Source of the DNA: Heterobilharzia americana
Lineage: Eukaryota; Platyhelminthes; Trematoda; Strigeidida; Schistosomatidae
Assembly: GCA_944470555.2 (NCBI GenBank)
Contig: OX104132.1
Span: 14,145,755 to 14,209,754, forward strand
Direction of reading: 5' to 3'
Length of the DNA stretch: 64,000 nucleotides
Position numbers and translations under genes: made by a program. Below are positions 1-11,035 of this stretch, in pieces (position 1 is the first letter of the stretch; each line of letters starts with the position of its first letter). A model generated the notes under the pieces. The model saw only the letters and a list, made by a program, of their open reading frames with translations, was not told the origin of the DNA and did no database searches.

Positions 1-140
1 GACTTCATATGTTAATATGACTCAACCGTAGTGTTCTTCTCCAGGCTTTGTCGACTGTGATTCGTTTACATAATCATATCTCTGTCAGTATTTCTATCAT
101 CAGTCAAACAGCCATTGTTATCAATATCACTAAAACAGTG

Positions 141-672
141 TTCATCATAGACTGGCATCAGTTGCAGAAACATTGAAAACCTAGAAATACCAGACAACGG
201 TTTCGTCCTAGTATGGGACTTCTCAGCATTACGCATTTACAATCCTGCTCCGCTGGGGATCAACTCAGGACCTTCAGGTTTCATGGCAAATGTGTTGACC
301 ATTCAGACGCTGGAACGGAGTTCATTGCTTTATAGTTTGCAACTTCTGCCAGTACGCGATATGATGTGACTATCACCCGAAGTCTCCAGTTGACATCCAC
401 TTGAATTCCAACTGGTTGGTCCCACAGGTCCTGGTTTCTGATTAGAACTTCGGAATATCCACCTGGAAGCACTCCACTAATGAGCACTACACAACAATAT
501 ATTTTGGGGTTAATGGGGACTTTACGTTTAGGGTGGTATTCGTCACGGAGTGATACCAGTTGGAGAACCATTGAAAACCTGGGTGTATACTGCTGAGGAG
601 TCCCATACTGGGATGAAACGACTGACCAGTGCTCCTAGGTTTTTAATCGTCCTCCAACTGATGTCAAACATA
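141..672. mobile_element. Composite hammerhead SINE, head-to-head, older subfamily
   Basis: A minus-strand copy (141 to about 510) is followed by a plus-strand fragment (about 540-672). Each outer end carries the hammerhead plus the 3' tail of this SINE-like family (ATCAGTTGGAG or CTCCAACTGATG). The minus hammerhead, about 205-251, has a core reading CTGAGAA, which changes invariant G8, so it is probably dead. The plus hammerhead at about 585-630 keeps CTGAGGA, a wobble-containing stem II, GAAA and a GAC cleavage triplet. The same layout and subfamily-specific body (a block with AATGAGCACTA) recur at 39,110-39,610, which supports a shared architecture. No target-site duplication was found here. 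Confidence 0.7.
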
Positions 673-2235
673 AAATCCCCGTTAACCTGTAAGTATATCA
701 ATATCTTTATCACTCTGAATAGTATAATATTTATCCCTGTTATCGTTTCCTGAAAAGTCACAACTATGGATTTATGCATGTATATTTGAGTAAAGCCTGA
801 GGAGGATATGTTTACAGAAAACTGTAGCTTATTTATAGGTTTTGTTCCAATTTTTGAAATAGAATCTTCCTAATCAAATAATGCTTTTGGAAGATGTTGG
901 AAGAGGATGTTGTTTTAATTTTTCAGTTGAAATTGTTTGACAGAATACCGGCATATTTAACAGTTCCAATGTTTTTCAAACACTGTACAGTGATTGTTGC
1001 GACGCAAAACATAAAAAGAATCTGCAGGGTAGAATTATGGACTGACAGACTGAAATGAATTAATTAATAGCGGTAGCCAAGTGATCATTGGTCATGAGAA
1101 CTTAACTACTGATGATTAAAATGAAATATATGCGGTTAGAGAATATCCCACAAACTAACATGCGTGGACTAGAATTAACCGAAGGCCATTCATTAACTAA
1201 TCTTTTTGGCTAAGCTTAGACTACTCCCATTTCTGATCACTATGTGTATGTAGAGGAAGGCATATTTGTTGCCTCTAAGCATGGTATAAAACATGTATCA
1301 TCCTTCATGTCTGCTATGCCTTCGAATGACGATATCGTTGAATAATCTTCGGTTGAAGTTAACCAGTTAGATTAGAAATCGTATTCCTTATTTTAAGCCT
1401 CCTACAATCAAAAGTCAGGACAAACTGTTGGCAAAATTTTATGAAATGCATAACTCAACTTCAAACCTTTTTAAAGGAGGAAACATATACCAAGTTAAGT
1501 ATCCCAAAAGTTACACAACAAACGTATTTTTCCTAGAAGACAAAGTTAAGAACCATAAAAAATTGAGTAATACATCTCGAACTATCTGGTCGTATATTTG
1601 TTTATCAACGTATTTTTTTATGAAAGGGGTAAGGCAAACAAGCCAAGATTCGAAAAATAAGAGATGATAAGAAGGAGTAATTTGTTATCACATCATCGTT
1701 GGCATTAAAATGAGATGAGGTTTATCACCGAAGGTTTAAGATAAATTATTTCTGAATAGACAAAGGGTTGCCAAATTTCATTCACCTAAAACTTAAAAAA
1801 CTTAGTAGCTCCTATGTAGTGGTCCAAGGGTTGTTTGATGACAATCCCATGACTTATTTCTGTAATGTCTTTATGAAGAGACGATGGTTTCTGCCTTCTC
1901 TCTGCAAATACGAGATTGCTTTAGTGGATTTGTTCCTCCAGTCGTTTGAGCGTATAGCCCAACATCCTCTGTTTGATAGTTCGATTACTCCCAGTATGTG
2001 TTCGAGTAAAGACAAGTAAATTGATATGTACCAAGGGATGTGATCCAATCATCTGTCCGATTTGGAGAGTTGTGGGAACTGATCTATTTGAAGGTGGTAT
2101 TTACCAATCGATTCCCGGAACAGAATTAATGTTTAGTGTTCATTAGTGGCATGCTTCGGAGGAATTTTTCGAGGTTATACTGAGAAGTTGCAACCCATGC
2201 GGTCAATCAAGTTGAGTATGGGAATACATACTCAC
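673..2235. other. Unassigned AT-rich DNA
   Basis: No coding region, RNA or repeat that I can name. The open frames at 1428-1667 and 1768-2019 are short, low-complexity and match nothing I recognise. Confidence 0.5.
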
Positions 2236-2490
2236 AAATGACATTGCATGATGGTTGCGTCATGTCGCAACTTAATAGAACTAGAAAAATATGGTCCACC
2301 GGCTTCTTACTCATGGCTGAATGGTGAATTGCCTGCCATGAAACCTGAAGATCATGGATAAAACCCCTAGTGGAGCGTGGGTCTTCTCTACAGAAGATAC
2401 TCATGCTAGGATGAGACAGTTATCCAGTGCTCCCAGGCTTTCAGTGATTCTCCAACTGATGTCAGTCCGTGAGGATTACCACCTGAAAGT
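2236..2490 (+). mobile_element. Degenerate hammerhead SINE copy
   Basis: The order of blocks matches the family: a body segment (ACATTGCATGATGGTTGCG), a tRNA-like A-box region near 2313, a decayed ribozyme near 2390-2440 (CAGTGCTCCCAGG retained) and the tail CTCCAACTGATGTCAGTC. Core residues of the hammerhead are lost (GATACTCATG where CTGAGGA is expected), so this is an old, inactive copy. Confidence 0.6.
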
Positions 2491-2734
2491 AATCATCTGT
2501 GTACTCATGAGCTTTATGTTAGACCACGAATTTTCTTCCCATAGAATAAACATGGCTGCGTACTAATTTTTTAAACAACTGATCGCCTTATATACTACTG
2601 ATATTATACCAATAAGTGAATTTGTGCTGTTGGTTTAGAATAAGTAGAAATAGCGTGCACAGGAACGATTGAATATGTTCACAGGGAAGAGAGCGGAATT
2701 TTACAGGAACAAGGAGTTATATATAATGAAAGAT

Positions 2735-3185
2735 GGATAGTGGTTGACAGTGGAATCAGTTCCACGCGTGTTTCGCCCTATTTAAGATTCATCACCTCAA
2801 TATACCTCCATAACAGTCAGCCCTGTCATCCCACTAAAAACTCAAACGCACCACCAATCACTTAAACTCTAAAGCGTTATCTAATACATCACCAAGTCGT
2901 GATAGACACTTCTTGTGTCATGAATACAGTTTGAATATTGTTACCTATTTCATCTCATCATTGAGTGAGGTGAATTTGTTCGGTGTGTGTAAAACATCGG
3001 TCATTGGGAGATATGTACATCCAACTGACGAGTCACAAATAGGACTAGACACGCGTCAAACTGGATTTCACTGCTATTCACTCTGGATCATTAATTTAGA
3101 ATTTAAATGCAGGCATTTTCGAGGCATCGATGAAGGAGCCCATATTCCAATGGAGGTCGATCGAATTCATACCAGTCGACGAAGG
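2735..3185 (+). repeat. Smalpha-derived composite unit, inverted-duplicate arm 1
   Basis: About 430 bp that reappears, inverted and nearly identical, at 8,365-8,800. The unit holds two Smalpha hammerhead-like segments back to back. One is on the minus strand at about 2745-2815 (core reads GTGATGA). The other is on the plus strand at about 3018-3066: core CTGACGA is intact, but the following GAAA reads TAGA. The right edge (GGAGCCCATATTCCAATGGA) is the Smalpha-associated tail also seen at 19.9 and 24.8 kb. The open frame at 2913-3248 crosses ribozyme sequence and is not a gene. Confidence 0.7.
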
Positions 3186-4220
3186 GATAATACAAGCAAC
3201 CACATTAAATACAATGAATTTCTACTAAGCAATTTGTTATTTGAATGAAGGCATTAAAAGTTATCTACGTCATAAACCGTATGTGAAGTTGGAGCATAGC
3301 GAAGTAGATCAAACTGTTCATAGTATAAAATATACATATGTTGCTATCAGCATATATGCGTCAAATTATCGAACACAAAATACTGGAATATTGCTAGAAT
3401 CCTAAAAACTTTCAAGAATGTATCTTCCCACCCAGAGGCTCCGGAGAAACTCTGTATTAAGTTTCAAGTTGCAACTTACTAGACTCTGGTAATCTGGATC
3501 CTAAATTTCACTCATTACTGTCTATTATATGCAATTGCTGGTCACAGACAGCTGTAGATCCTTACTAATGTTTCGTGAGAACGTTGTGATTTTACTCATT
3601 TACATTTTGTCAATCTCGGACCTATTATAACACACTATGGTAACAAGATCAATGTTCAATGGGTATGGGTGGTTAAACAAAGCTATTGTCGTACCCAGCA
3701 ATATTGCTATTAAATGTTCACTAGTTCGAGGTAAATTTTACTTCTGTTTATTTGTTGTGGGGTAAATCTAGCCTCAACACGGACAAAAATGGTACTTTAC
3801 ATGACTAGTGTTAAAGGTTAGTGATATGATTGAAAAAATTTCTCGTCATGTATACTGTTATTTACTTCCGAAGATTCAGCGTTCAGTATTTCAACTTTCA
3901 GTTACTGGAATTTCTTATCATTCTAGAAAGTACTGACAAATGAAAATTGACTCATTTCAGTAACAGAGATTTTCGCTTTTATTATGTGATTATCATGCTC
4001 AAGTAGTACAAAAGGAAACAGGTTCTGTTGCTTTAGATGTTTGAAGTCAATTATCAGAAAACCTTATGCGATGTGTACTTCACCCATGTTGGCATTTATC
4101 AGTAAGGCATAATTCCGTCGGAGATCTAATTCTTGCGTCCCATAATGCTGAAGCTACAGAGGCCGGGTATTTCGATACAGCGTAGCAACGGGAAATAACA
4201 AGTATCAAAACAACAACAAC
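3186..4220. other. Unassigned AT-rich DNA
   Basis: No frame, RNA or repeat that I can identify. Confidence 0.5.
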
Positions 4221-4223
4221 AAC

Positions 4224-4400
4224 TAATATCCGTTGCAGAAGAGGTGGCTATTGTTCCTCTTTCGGGTTAGCAGTGATGGGTACTGGGTTCAACTGATTAG
4301 GAGCAACTGCATCCACTGGAATGCAAGCTCATTCCGCTGACGAGTCCCAAGTAAGACGAAATGCACGTCCTAGATCCCACTACTAGCCAACAAACAGAAT
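4224..4400 (+). mobile_element. Smalpha SINE copy with hammerhead
   Basis: It opens with the Smalpha head (GAAGAGGTGGCTATTGTTCC). The tRNA-like B-box follows in degenerate form (GGGTTCAACTG), then the hammerhead at 4331-4375 and the tail CCCACTACTAGCCAAC. In the ribozyme the core CTGACGA and GAAA are intact and the site is GTC, but stem I is poorly paired (ATTCCG against CTAGAT), so activity is doubtful. Smalpha is an established schistosome SINE family with a self-cleaving hammerhead. Confidence 0.8.
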
Positions 4401-5379
4401 GAGGCTACAGACTTTATCACTAAGCAATTCACTTTTGTTTATCGGTGATTATCTAACAACTGACAGGTACACTTAACTTGTTTTATTAGATTTTTACTTT
4501 ATCCAATTTTAAATTCATACTCTACGACGTTTCATTTGCCTTCTACTTATGGTAAACTTTATTCATATAAATTTCATCAATAAAAGATTCATTTTAACCT
4601 TCTGGTGTTACATAAGACGGATAATCATGTATATAATTAATTATTTTGAACTTAATTCCAGTTATATTAAATTCTGACGTTATCTTTCACAAAAGACTTT
4701 TCTACAGGGGATTTCCAGATGACTTTAAGAAATCTCACTGCTGTTAACGGAAAAACTCAAACAATATGTATATCTGACTGTAAAAGAAGTTTTGAAAGGA
4801 ATATTCTTTGTTCATTCAAATACCTTCTAATCTTAAACCTAACAACTTTTGCAAATAGCAGAATAACAATAAAATCCATAGGAATGGTTTGGCTAGTAAG
4901 TAATATGATTCTGTGAATATAAAAATTAGGGCAAATATATTTTTACAGTTCACTACAATACATTTTGGTTATTATTATTATTACTATTACGATTATTATT
5001 ATTATCCTCATCATTATTGAAATAAAATTAAAGAATATTGAATAATCAACCAGTAAAAAGAAAGGTGACAACTAATGAACAACTATTGAAGGAATTCAAT
5101 ACAAAATTCCATTCGTGTTGCATACTACAAATAAAGTACATTATGTCAGATATTGAAATGATAAAATGAATGTTTTTTTCTTTAAAAAGATTTCTTATAC
5201 ACTGTTAATTTTTAGTTTTAGTCACTCAAGAGAGATGGATATGAGATTAATTTGTTTGTACAAGTTGGTAAATTTTCTAAAGAAGAAAAGTTCTGTGGAA
5301 TGCAGTTTGTAAGAAAAATCATTAATCAACTAGAGACAGCTTTCATTAGTGATGTACGTCAACCACTAAAAAAAAAAGA
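4401..5379. other. Unassigned DNA with an ATT-rich simple repeat
   Basis: An imperfect TTA/ATT repeat lies at about 4969-5018. The rest has no frame or repeat that I recognise; the frame at 4719-4916 is short and unremarkable. Confidence 0.5.
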
Positions 5380-5390
5380 GAAAACGAATT

Positions 5391-5756
5391 GATTTTAAGG
5401 GAGTTGTGGGGATTTGGAAGTATTTCAAGTTGTTATTCATCATAGACTGACATCAGTTGGAGGAACAAAGGAAACCTGGGAGCACTGGACATCTGTTTCT
5501 TCCTAATATGGGACTCCTCAGCAGTGCGCACCCACGACCCCACCAGGGATCGAACCCGCGGCCCTCAGGTTCCGTGGCCACCACGTTACCATTGGATTCT
5601 GATCCAGTGACTCAACGATAACGTGCTGGCCACGAAACTTGAAGGTCGTGGGTGCGCACTGCTGAGCAGTCCCATATTAGGAAGAAATAGCTGTCCAGTG
5701 CTCCCAGATTTCCTTTGTTCCTCCAACTGATGTCAGTCTACTATGAATAACAACTA
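5391..5756. mobile_element. Hammerhead SINE head-to-head dimer with TSD
   Basis: A minus-strand copy runs from the outer tail at 5391 inward to its tRNA-like head near 5600. A plus-strand copy continues outward to 5756. Flanks are GAAAACGAATT (5380-5390) and GAAAGCGAATT (5757-5767), 10 of 11 identical, as expected for a target-site duplication around the whole dimer. The minus hammerhead (5482-5527) has an intact core and GAAA, but stem II closes with a mismatch (AGGAA). The plus hammerhead (about 5656-5701) has core CTGAGCA, a G8 change. The plus copy lacks its B-box. Confidence 0.8.
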
Positions 5757-5767
5757 GAAAGCGAATT

Positions 5768-6392
5768 TTCAAAAGTACCTTAGTGAACTTAAAAGACCTT
5801 TAGTTGTCTAATATCTGAAGTCTTAACTGTGTTCAGAAGCAAAACTTTCATATTTATTGAAAAGACTAAGAATATGAAGCCAGAAAATTGTGATCAAGTT
5901 ACTGGTACTTTTAAAAACTCTAACCATTTAGTAGTGGAGTATACTGGGTTTGATGTAGCCCTACTGACTTGAAATAATACTGATATTCAGTGGAAATTTG
6001 TTTGTTCTATTTTCCTTTGAAACCTATTTACTCATAATTGTCATTATTGTTATGAATACTGATGGTTATGGAAACATCTTCACTGTGAAACTATTAAGGA
6101 AAGATGCTCCCAACTTACGTAACAGGAAGGTACTACATTAAAACTAAGTGAAGCATACAGAAAATGACTGTTTCGCTTTACTTCACTGATTGAACAGTAG
6201 ATATCTTTGAAACAAATTTAGTGGATCTTGATTCACTTGCTGACTTAGCTGAGCTTACAGGTTACGAAACAAGTTAGACAGCCAAGAAGTTGTAAATATT
6301 TATTGATCAGAGTAAATGTCAGTTAAACAACTAGGAAAAACCACTGAAATATTAGTAGCAAATTTCTGCATACCGTCAACCTTCTTACCAAC
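5768..6392. other. Unassigned AT-rich DNA
   Basis: No coding or repeat assignment is possible from the sequence. Confidence 0.5.
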
Positions 6393-6492
6393 ATACATCA
6401 ATAATTTTGAGGGGTTGTGGAGATTTGGAAATATTTCAAGTTGTTATTCATCGAAGACTGACATCAGTTGGAGGAACAAAGGAAACCTGGGA

Positions 6493-6538
6493 GCACTGGA
6501 CAGCTGTTTCGTCCTAGTATGGGACTCCTCAGCAGTGC
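6493..6538 (-). ncRNA. Hammerhead ribozyme (SINE family, intact)
   Basis: Read on the minus strand: stem I GCACTG, core CTGAGGA, stem II GTCC with GGAC, GAAA, stem III octamer ACAGCTGT, cleavage after GTC, then CAGTGC closing stem I with six perfect pairs. All conserved core positions are present. Confidence 0.88.
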
Positions 6539-6958
6539 GCACCCACGACCCCACCAGCAGGGATCGAACCCGCGACCTTCAGGACGAAACAGCTGTCCAG
6601 TGCTCCCAGGTTTCCTTTGTTCCTCCAACTGATGTCAGTCTTCGATGAATAACAACTTGAAATAATTCCAAATCTCCACAACCCCTCAAAATTTAATTGA
6701 ACTAGTGCTCGTTGGTGACTAGCTTCGAGAAGTATTCCCGAAGTTCCAATGACAAGTCGTGACCGGTGGAGTCAAAGCCTGATGGCCGTGAGGACAAACA
6801 CTCAACGATGACATTGGGTGGCGGTTGCGCTATATCGTGAGCTAACAGAAGTTGGAAATATGGAGCATTGGATTATGACCCAGTGGCTCAATGGTAACGC
6901 GCTGGTCGCGGAACCTGAAGGTCGCGGGTTCGATCCCTGCTGGTGGGATCGTGGGTGC

Positions 6959-7004
6959 GCACTGCTGAGGAGTCCCATACTAGGACGAAACAGCTGTCCA
7001 GTGC
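6959..7004 (+). ncRNA. Hammerhead ribozyme (SINE family, intact)
   Basis: A 46-nt motif identical in sequence to the one at 6493-6538 but on the plus strand, directly downstream of the tRNA-like promoter of the full SINE copy. Core CTGAGGA, GAAA, GTC site and a perfect six-pair stem I are all present. Confidence 0.88.
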
Positions 7005-7074
7005 TCCCAGGTTTCCTTGTTCCTCCAACTGATGTCAGTCTTCGATGAATAACAACTTGAAATACATCAATAAT

Positions 7075-8360
7075 GTTAATGTATAGCAGGTACTTAAATG
7101 CAGCATTGTTACTTCAAAAATAGAGACCATGTGAGTATCCTGAAGTCTTTCGTATCAGTTTAGAGGAAGAAGTATTGATAGATAATGCTGAAGACACGTT
7201 TGATGAAAATAAACAAAGACCCACCAATTTAAAGTATATTTGGTCGCTTAATGAAACCTTTATTAAGTGAACGAAAATTTCTTGTTATTGATTTACCTGA
7301 GGTTGATAGCTTGATTATGAAGCTTTCATTAGCACTCTAGACAAATTCATCAATGCTAGTATAAAGTTATTTAGGACAATGAATAAATCGTTATAACACT
7401 ACCTAACTTAGAGGATATTGCAACAGAATAATCCACCAAAGCTAAAAGATTTCCCCCCTCATTTCAAAAAGAAGCTTTCTTTAATACGTTTCAGTAAATA
7501 TATCAAATGAGAACAAAAGCAAGTGAATCATGTAAACTAAACATATCTTCCAGGGGGTTGCTTTTAACATTCAACACAATGTGGTGGAAGAGTAAGTAGT
7601 TCAGTTGACTCAACAGTCAGTTTTTCATTTTCAACTTTTTAATCTATAGTCTTAATGAAACAATGAAAAGAGCATGTGATCCGATTTACTATGTCTAACC
7701 TTGTTTGATTAAATTGTATGAAGAATTTTTAATTAAGCATTTTCTTCCTAAGATATTTAAAACAAAGAGTACATTCTTTATTCTGATAGCTAAAACCATT
7801 TACATTTTACCTAAGATCTATGCATTTGTGATACGCAGTGCCAATGAAGTGGAAACCTTAGGTAGCGGTAAGATTTATGCCAGTGGCCACCAGATTACAT
7901 GTATGACACGACACCAAGGTATTGAACAGGTCTTCTTGCCCTCCACTCACCGCGTACTTTGAGCGCTGTCATAAACATGATTTATAAATGTCCTTCATCA
8001 CCATCATCATGATGTTAGCTGCCTAGCTAGGTCTTACTACCTCAATCTATATGGAGCTAAATTGGTAACAGGGGAAAGCCTGTATATTTCAGAGGAGTCA
8101 GGTTATCAGTAGATAATCTCTTACATAATAGGACTTCTTGTTTTCCCCTTTATTGACTTTATTATTCACAAGTTATCGACTTTTGTCTCAACCTCAGCCC
8201 CTTATAAGCCTGTCCCCACAGTGAATGAGTTTCAGTTAGGCACTATCTTACCGTTATTAATATTCGAATCAATAATCATCTAATTCAGTCAGAAGTAAAG
8301 ATAGCATAGTTTAATTAACAACTATTACTGTTGTTAATTCATTATCCAGTCATTGAATGG
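7075..8360. other. Unassigned DNA
   Basis: No gene or repeat recognised. The open frame at 7705-7962 has no family features. Confidence 0.5.
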
Positions 8361-8364
8361 ACCG

Positions 8365-8800
8365 AATTCAATCGATCTTCATTGGCATATGGGCTCCTTC
8401 ATCGATGCCTCGAAAATGCCTGCATTTAAATTCTAAATTAATGATCCAGAGTGAATAGCAATGAAATCCAGTTTGACGCGTGTCTAGTCCTATTTGTGAC
8501 TCGTCAGTTGGATGTACATATCTCCCAATGACCGATGTTTTACACACACCGAACAAATTCACCTCACTCAATGATGAGATGAAATAGGTAACAATATTCA
8601 AACTGTATTCATGACACAAGAAGTGTTTATCACGACTTGGTGATGTATTAGATAACGCTCTAGAGTTAAAGTGATTGGTGGTGCGTTTGAGTTTTTAGTG
8701 GGATGACAGGGCTGACTGTTATGGAGGTATATTGAGGTGATGAGTCTTAAATAGGGCGAAACACGCGTCGAACTTGATTCCACTGTCAACCACTATCCAT
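8365..8800 (-). repeat. Smalpha-derived composite unit, inverted-duplicate arm 2
   Basis: Reverse complement of 2735-3185 with few differences by eye. It holds a minus-strand Smalpha hammerhead-like segment (about 8463-8530; core CTGACGA, GAAA decayed to TAGA as in arm 1). It also holds a plus-strand one (about 8705-8775; GTGATGA, GAAA intact, GTC site present). That both arms share the same core lesions shows they were copied after the ribozymes had decayed. Confidence 0.7.
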
Positions 8801-9309
8801 CATTAATATAAAACAACTAATACTACCTGGATAAGAGTTCATGTTCATGACTCATTGATACTCATCTGAACGTAGTGAAATCTGTGAGTTTATGTGCGGG
8901 CTTCGAATCTGAGTGACAATACAATCACTAACTAAGATGCTGGTAGACACTGCTGACAGATCTCATTTACAAGAAAATACACTTCCGTCACACCATTACT
9001 TACCAGTGTTAATCTTGTAAATTATTTTGGAGTTGTTGAGAATGTGACCAGATTATTGAGGTTGAATTATAATTATCCGGCAAAATTATATGAGGAAATT
9101 CTAACAATAATAATACTGTAGACATTTCAATACAATCAGTAACAAAAAACATCGGTTTAAGTAAAATCAAAATTTAAGACCGGATTTGTAGTCTTCACTG
9201 AAATTAGAAATAACTGGTTTTTAGTGTCCACCTTGCAAGTTTTAGTTGTCAGGCCGTTTTATTTCACTTTTAACTGTGTGGCATTTCCGTGTACACAACT
9301 TTTGTTTAC

Positions 9310-9450
9310 TCTGGGTGATGATCAAAGGTGAAATGAAAATTTGGGCCGACGTAGGGATTCGAACCAGCGACCAGAGGGTTTCCAGCCTGATGCTCTAAAA
9401 ACTGATTCGAATCGTGACTCAGCCTAACTTTTCATTTCATCCTCTATCTT
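9310..9450. mobile_element. tRNA-derived SINE, inverted dimer
   Basis: The minus-strand arm reads outward as TTTTCATTTCACC, preceded by a B-box-like GGTTCGAATCC and an A-box-like region near 9395. Immediately after, a shorter plus-strand arm (about 9403-9440) repeats GATTCGAATCG and TTTTCATTTCATCC. The related locus at 30,075-30,275 has the same arrangement. This SINE has no hammerhead and is distinct from the hammerhead families. Confidence 0.55.
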
Positions 9451-9479
9451 CACTCTGTATTAATTAAAATCTGCCAAAC

Positions 9480-10430
9480 TAAGGCTACCTCAATTAGTGA
9501 AACAGCTATTTCTTAATTGCGTTCAGTCAGTCATCAGAGCAACAACTTATTACCGCAGGTACATTGACGATACCCTTATTGTTTGCAATGATATGAAACA
9601 TGTAAGTTGTCTGTCAACCTCAACAAGGTGCATCCTAACATTAAATTTATGATGAAATATGAGCATGAAAACATGAAAACTAGTTCACTTGTTTGCACCT
9701 CAACGTTAGAAAGAGAAATGATGGTAAGATTAACAGACCATCCATGGAAAAGACAAATGGGCTGGACAATATATTAATCATAGCTATAAGCATGCGCTAG
9801 TCAAAACACTTTATACCAAAGCTAGGCGATTGTGTTCTATCAACATGTTAGAGGAAGAACTAAACTTTTAAAAGAAGTATCTCTGCGTGAATAGATATTC
9901 AAAGAGATTTATGATGAAGTGCGGAAAAGAAGAGATGGAGAGAGACAAAAACCTAACTGTAGAAAAGAAGACTGTTTTTATACACCTTACATTCAAGAGG
10001 GATGCAGTACCCAAGCCAATAGACCTAAAAATCCAAGGGTCAATAAAAAGGAACTTTCCTGCAGCTAGATTTATTTCAGTATACAGTATCATATGCTCAC
10101 TAAACCAGTCAAAACTGGATAATTACCCTGCTCATATCACCTCCGACTGTATTTATGGATTCACATGCAACTGGGGTAGCACGTACATTGAAACGACTGA
10201 GAGGAGGGCTTGAAAAGAAGTAGCATTCTAACCAGTGCAATTGTCTGACACACCGTTGACACAGGACATCAGGTTGAAACCTCAAGTGCTTATAAGATAA
10301 TAAACGTACAGAAAATGTCTCGATTACTGAGCTTCGCAGAAGCGATTGTAATAAAGCTCTTTCAGCCTGACCTCTGAATACAGAAGGAGAATGTGGTTAG
10401 TTTCTCATTCCCTTGGTGAATATGATTTGA
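9480..10430 (+). pseudogene. Penelope-like element fragment: RT end plus GIY-YIG region
   Basis: Broken frames read as the end of a Penelope-like reverse transcriptase and its C-terminal endonuclease region. YYRRYIDDTLIVCN (about 9550-9590) contains the catalytic YIDD box. LNKVHPNIKFMMKYEHE follows, and FIHLTFKRDAV lies near 9975. CIYGFTCNWGSTYIETTERR (about 10,145-10,205) corresponds to the GIY-YIG core, followed by a segment reading RLLSFAEAIVIKLFQPDL. The only long open stretch is 9887-10,213 (108 aa). Several stops and frameshifts separate the blocks, so it is not functional. The N-terminal RT and terminal repeats were not seen. The family assignment is from motif reading, not a search. 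Confidence 0.7.
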
Positions 10431-11035
10431 TCCTGTTTCATTTTCGTTTTAATTACACAACTCTGTATTTATTTATTAATATGATATTTTTTCTTTACAT
10501 TTCTTACCCCTCTGTAAAATTAGTTCTCTGACATGTTATGTGGATTATCAATGATTTTGTTGTACAACTTAAGATTAATGATTTCCCAATTATGAACTTT
10601 TAGACTGTATACAACTGAAGCGTATTGGTAAGATAAGATAATACTTTATTCTGCAAATTCTGTCTTTCTAGATTTATCCAAATTTACCAAGGGATATAAA
10701 TGCATGATATTTTTCTCTGTTATGCATAACTGTTTGTTCTTAAGGCAGTACTAATGTGGTCATTTTCGTAGCCTTGATAAACTACTGAATTGGAATATGC
10801 GTATTAGTTCGGGATTATGTCATTTATGGATTCATTGTATTTCAAGTTAATAAATGGTTGACTAAATGCACAGAAAGAGACTGGCGGTGTTCTTTACGAT
10901 CGACACAGGCGGGAATATAGAGATCACTAAAAAATGATACTATCAAGAAGAGCATTAGTCTAGTGAACTCTGGGTCTTTAGATGATTCCACTTTGTTAAC
11001 ATTAAAGATACATATGATAAAAAATGGGACTTCAA
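10431..11035. other. Unassigned AT-rich DNA
   Basis: No feature recognised. Confidence 0.5.

Larger units (their letters stand above)
6406..7061. mobile_element. Composite hammerhead SINE (three segments) with 13-bp TSD
   Basis: The unit is flanked by identical ATACATCAATAAT repeats (6393-6405 and 7062-7074). In order it holds: a minus-strand segment (about 6406-6583) with tail, intact hammerhead and B-box; a plus-strand fragment (about 6584-6700) that begins inside the ribozyme at GACGAAAC and runs through the tail CCACAACCCCTC; and a full plus-strand copy (about 6700-7061). The full copy has a head region, a tRNA-like A-box (TGGCTCAATGGTAACGCG) and B-box (GGTTCGATCCC), a perfect hammerhead and the tail GATGAATAACAACTTG. 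The first two segments form a near-perfect palindrome of about 270 bp. Open frames at 6316-6648 and 6818-7048 are SINE read-through. Confidence 0.9.

Noticed and set aside
2913..3248. 111-aa open frame also present on the opposite strand at 8368-8619
   Set aside because: The two frames are the two arms of the inverted Smalpha-derived duplication and translate ribozyme sequence. Apparent protein conservation is DNA repeat identity.
6316..6648. 110-aa open frame, and similar frames at 31,459-31,928, 31,828-32,082 and 33,792-34,139
   Set aside because: They share the same peptide phrases because they read through hammerhead SINE copies, on either strand, with no independent coding signal.
7970..8020. 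CATCACCATCATCATGATG as a possible functional repeat or histidine tract
   Set aside because: Too short and imperfect, and no open frame supports it.
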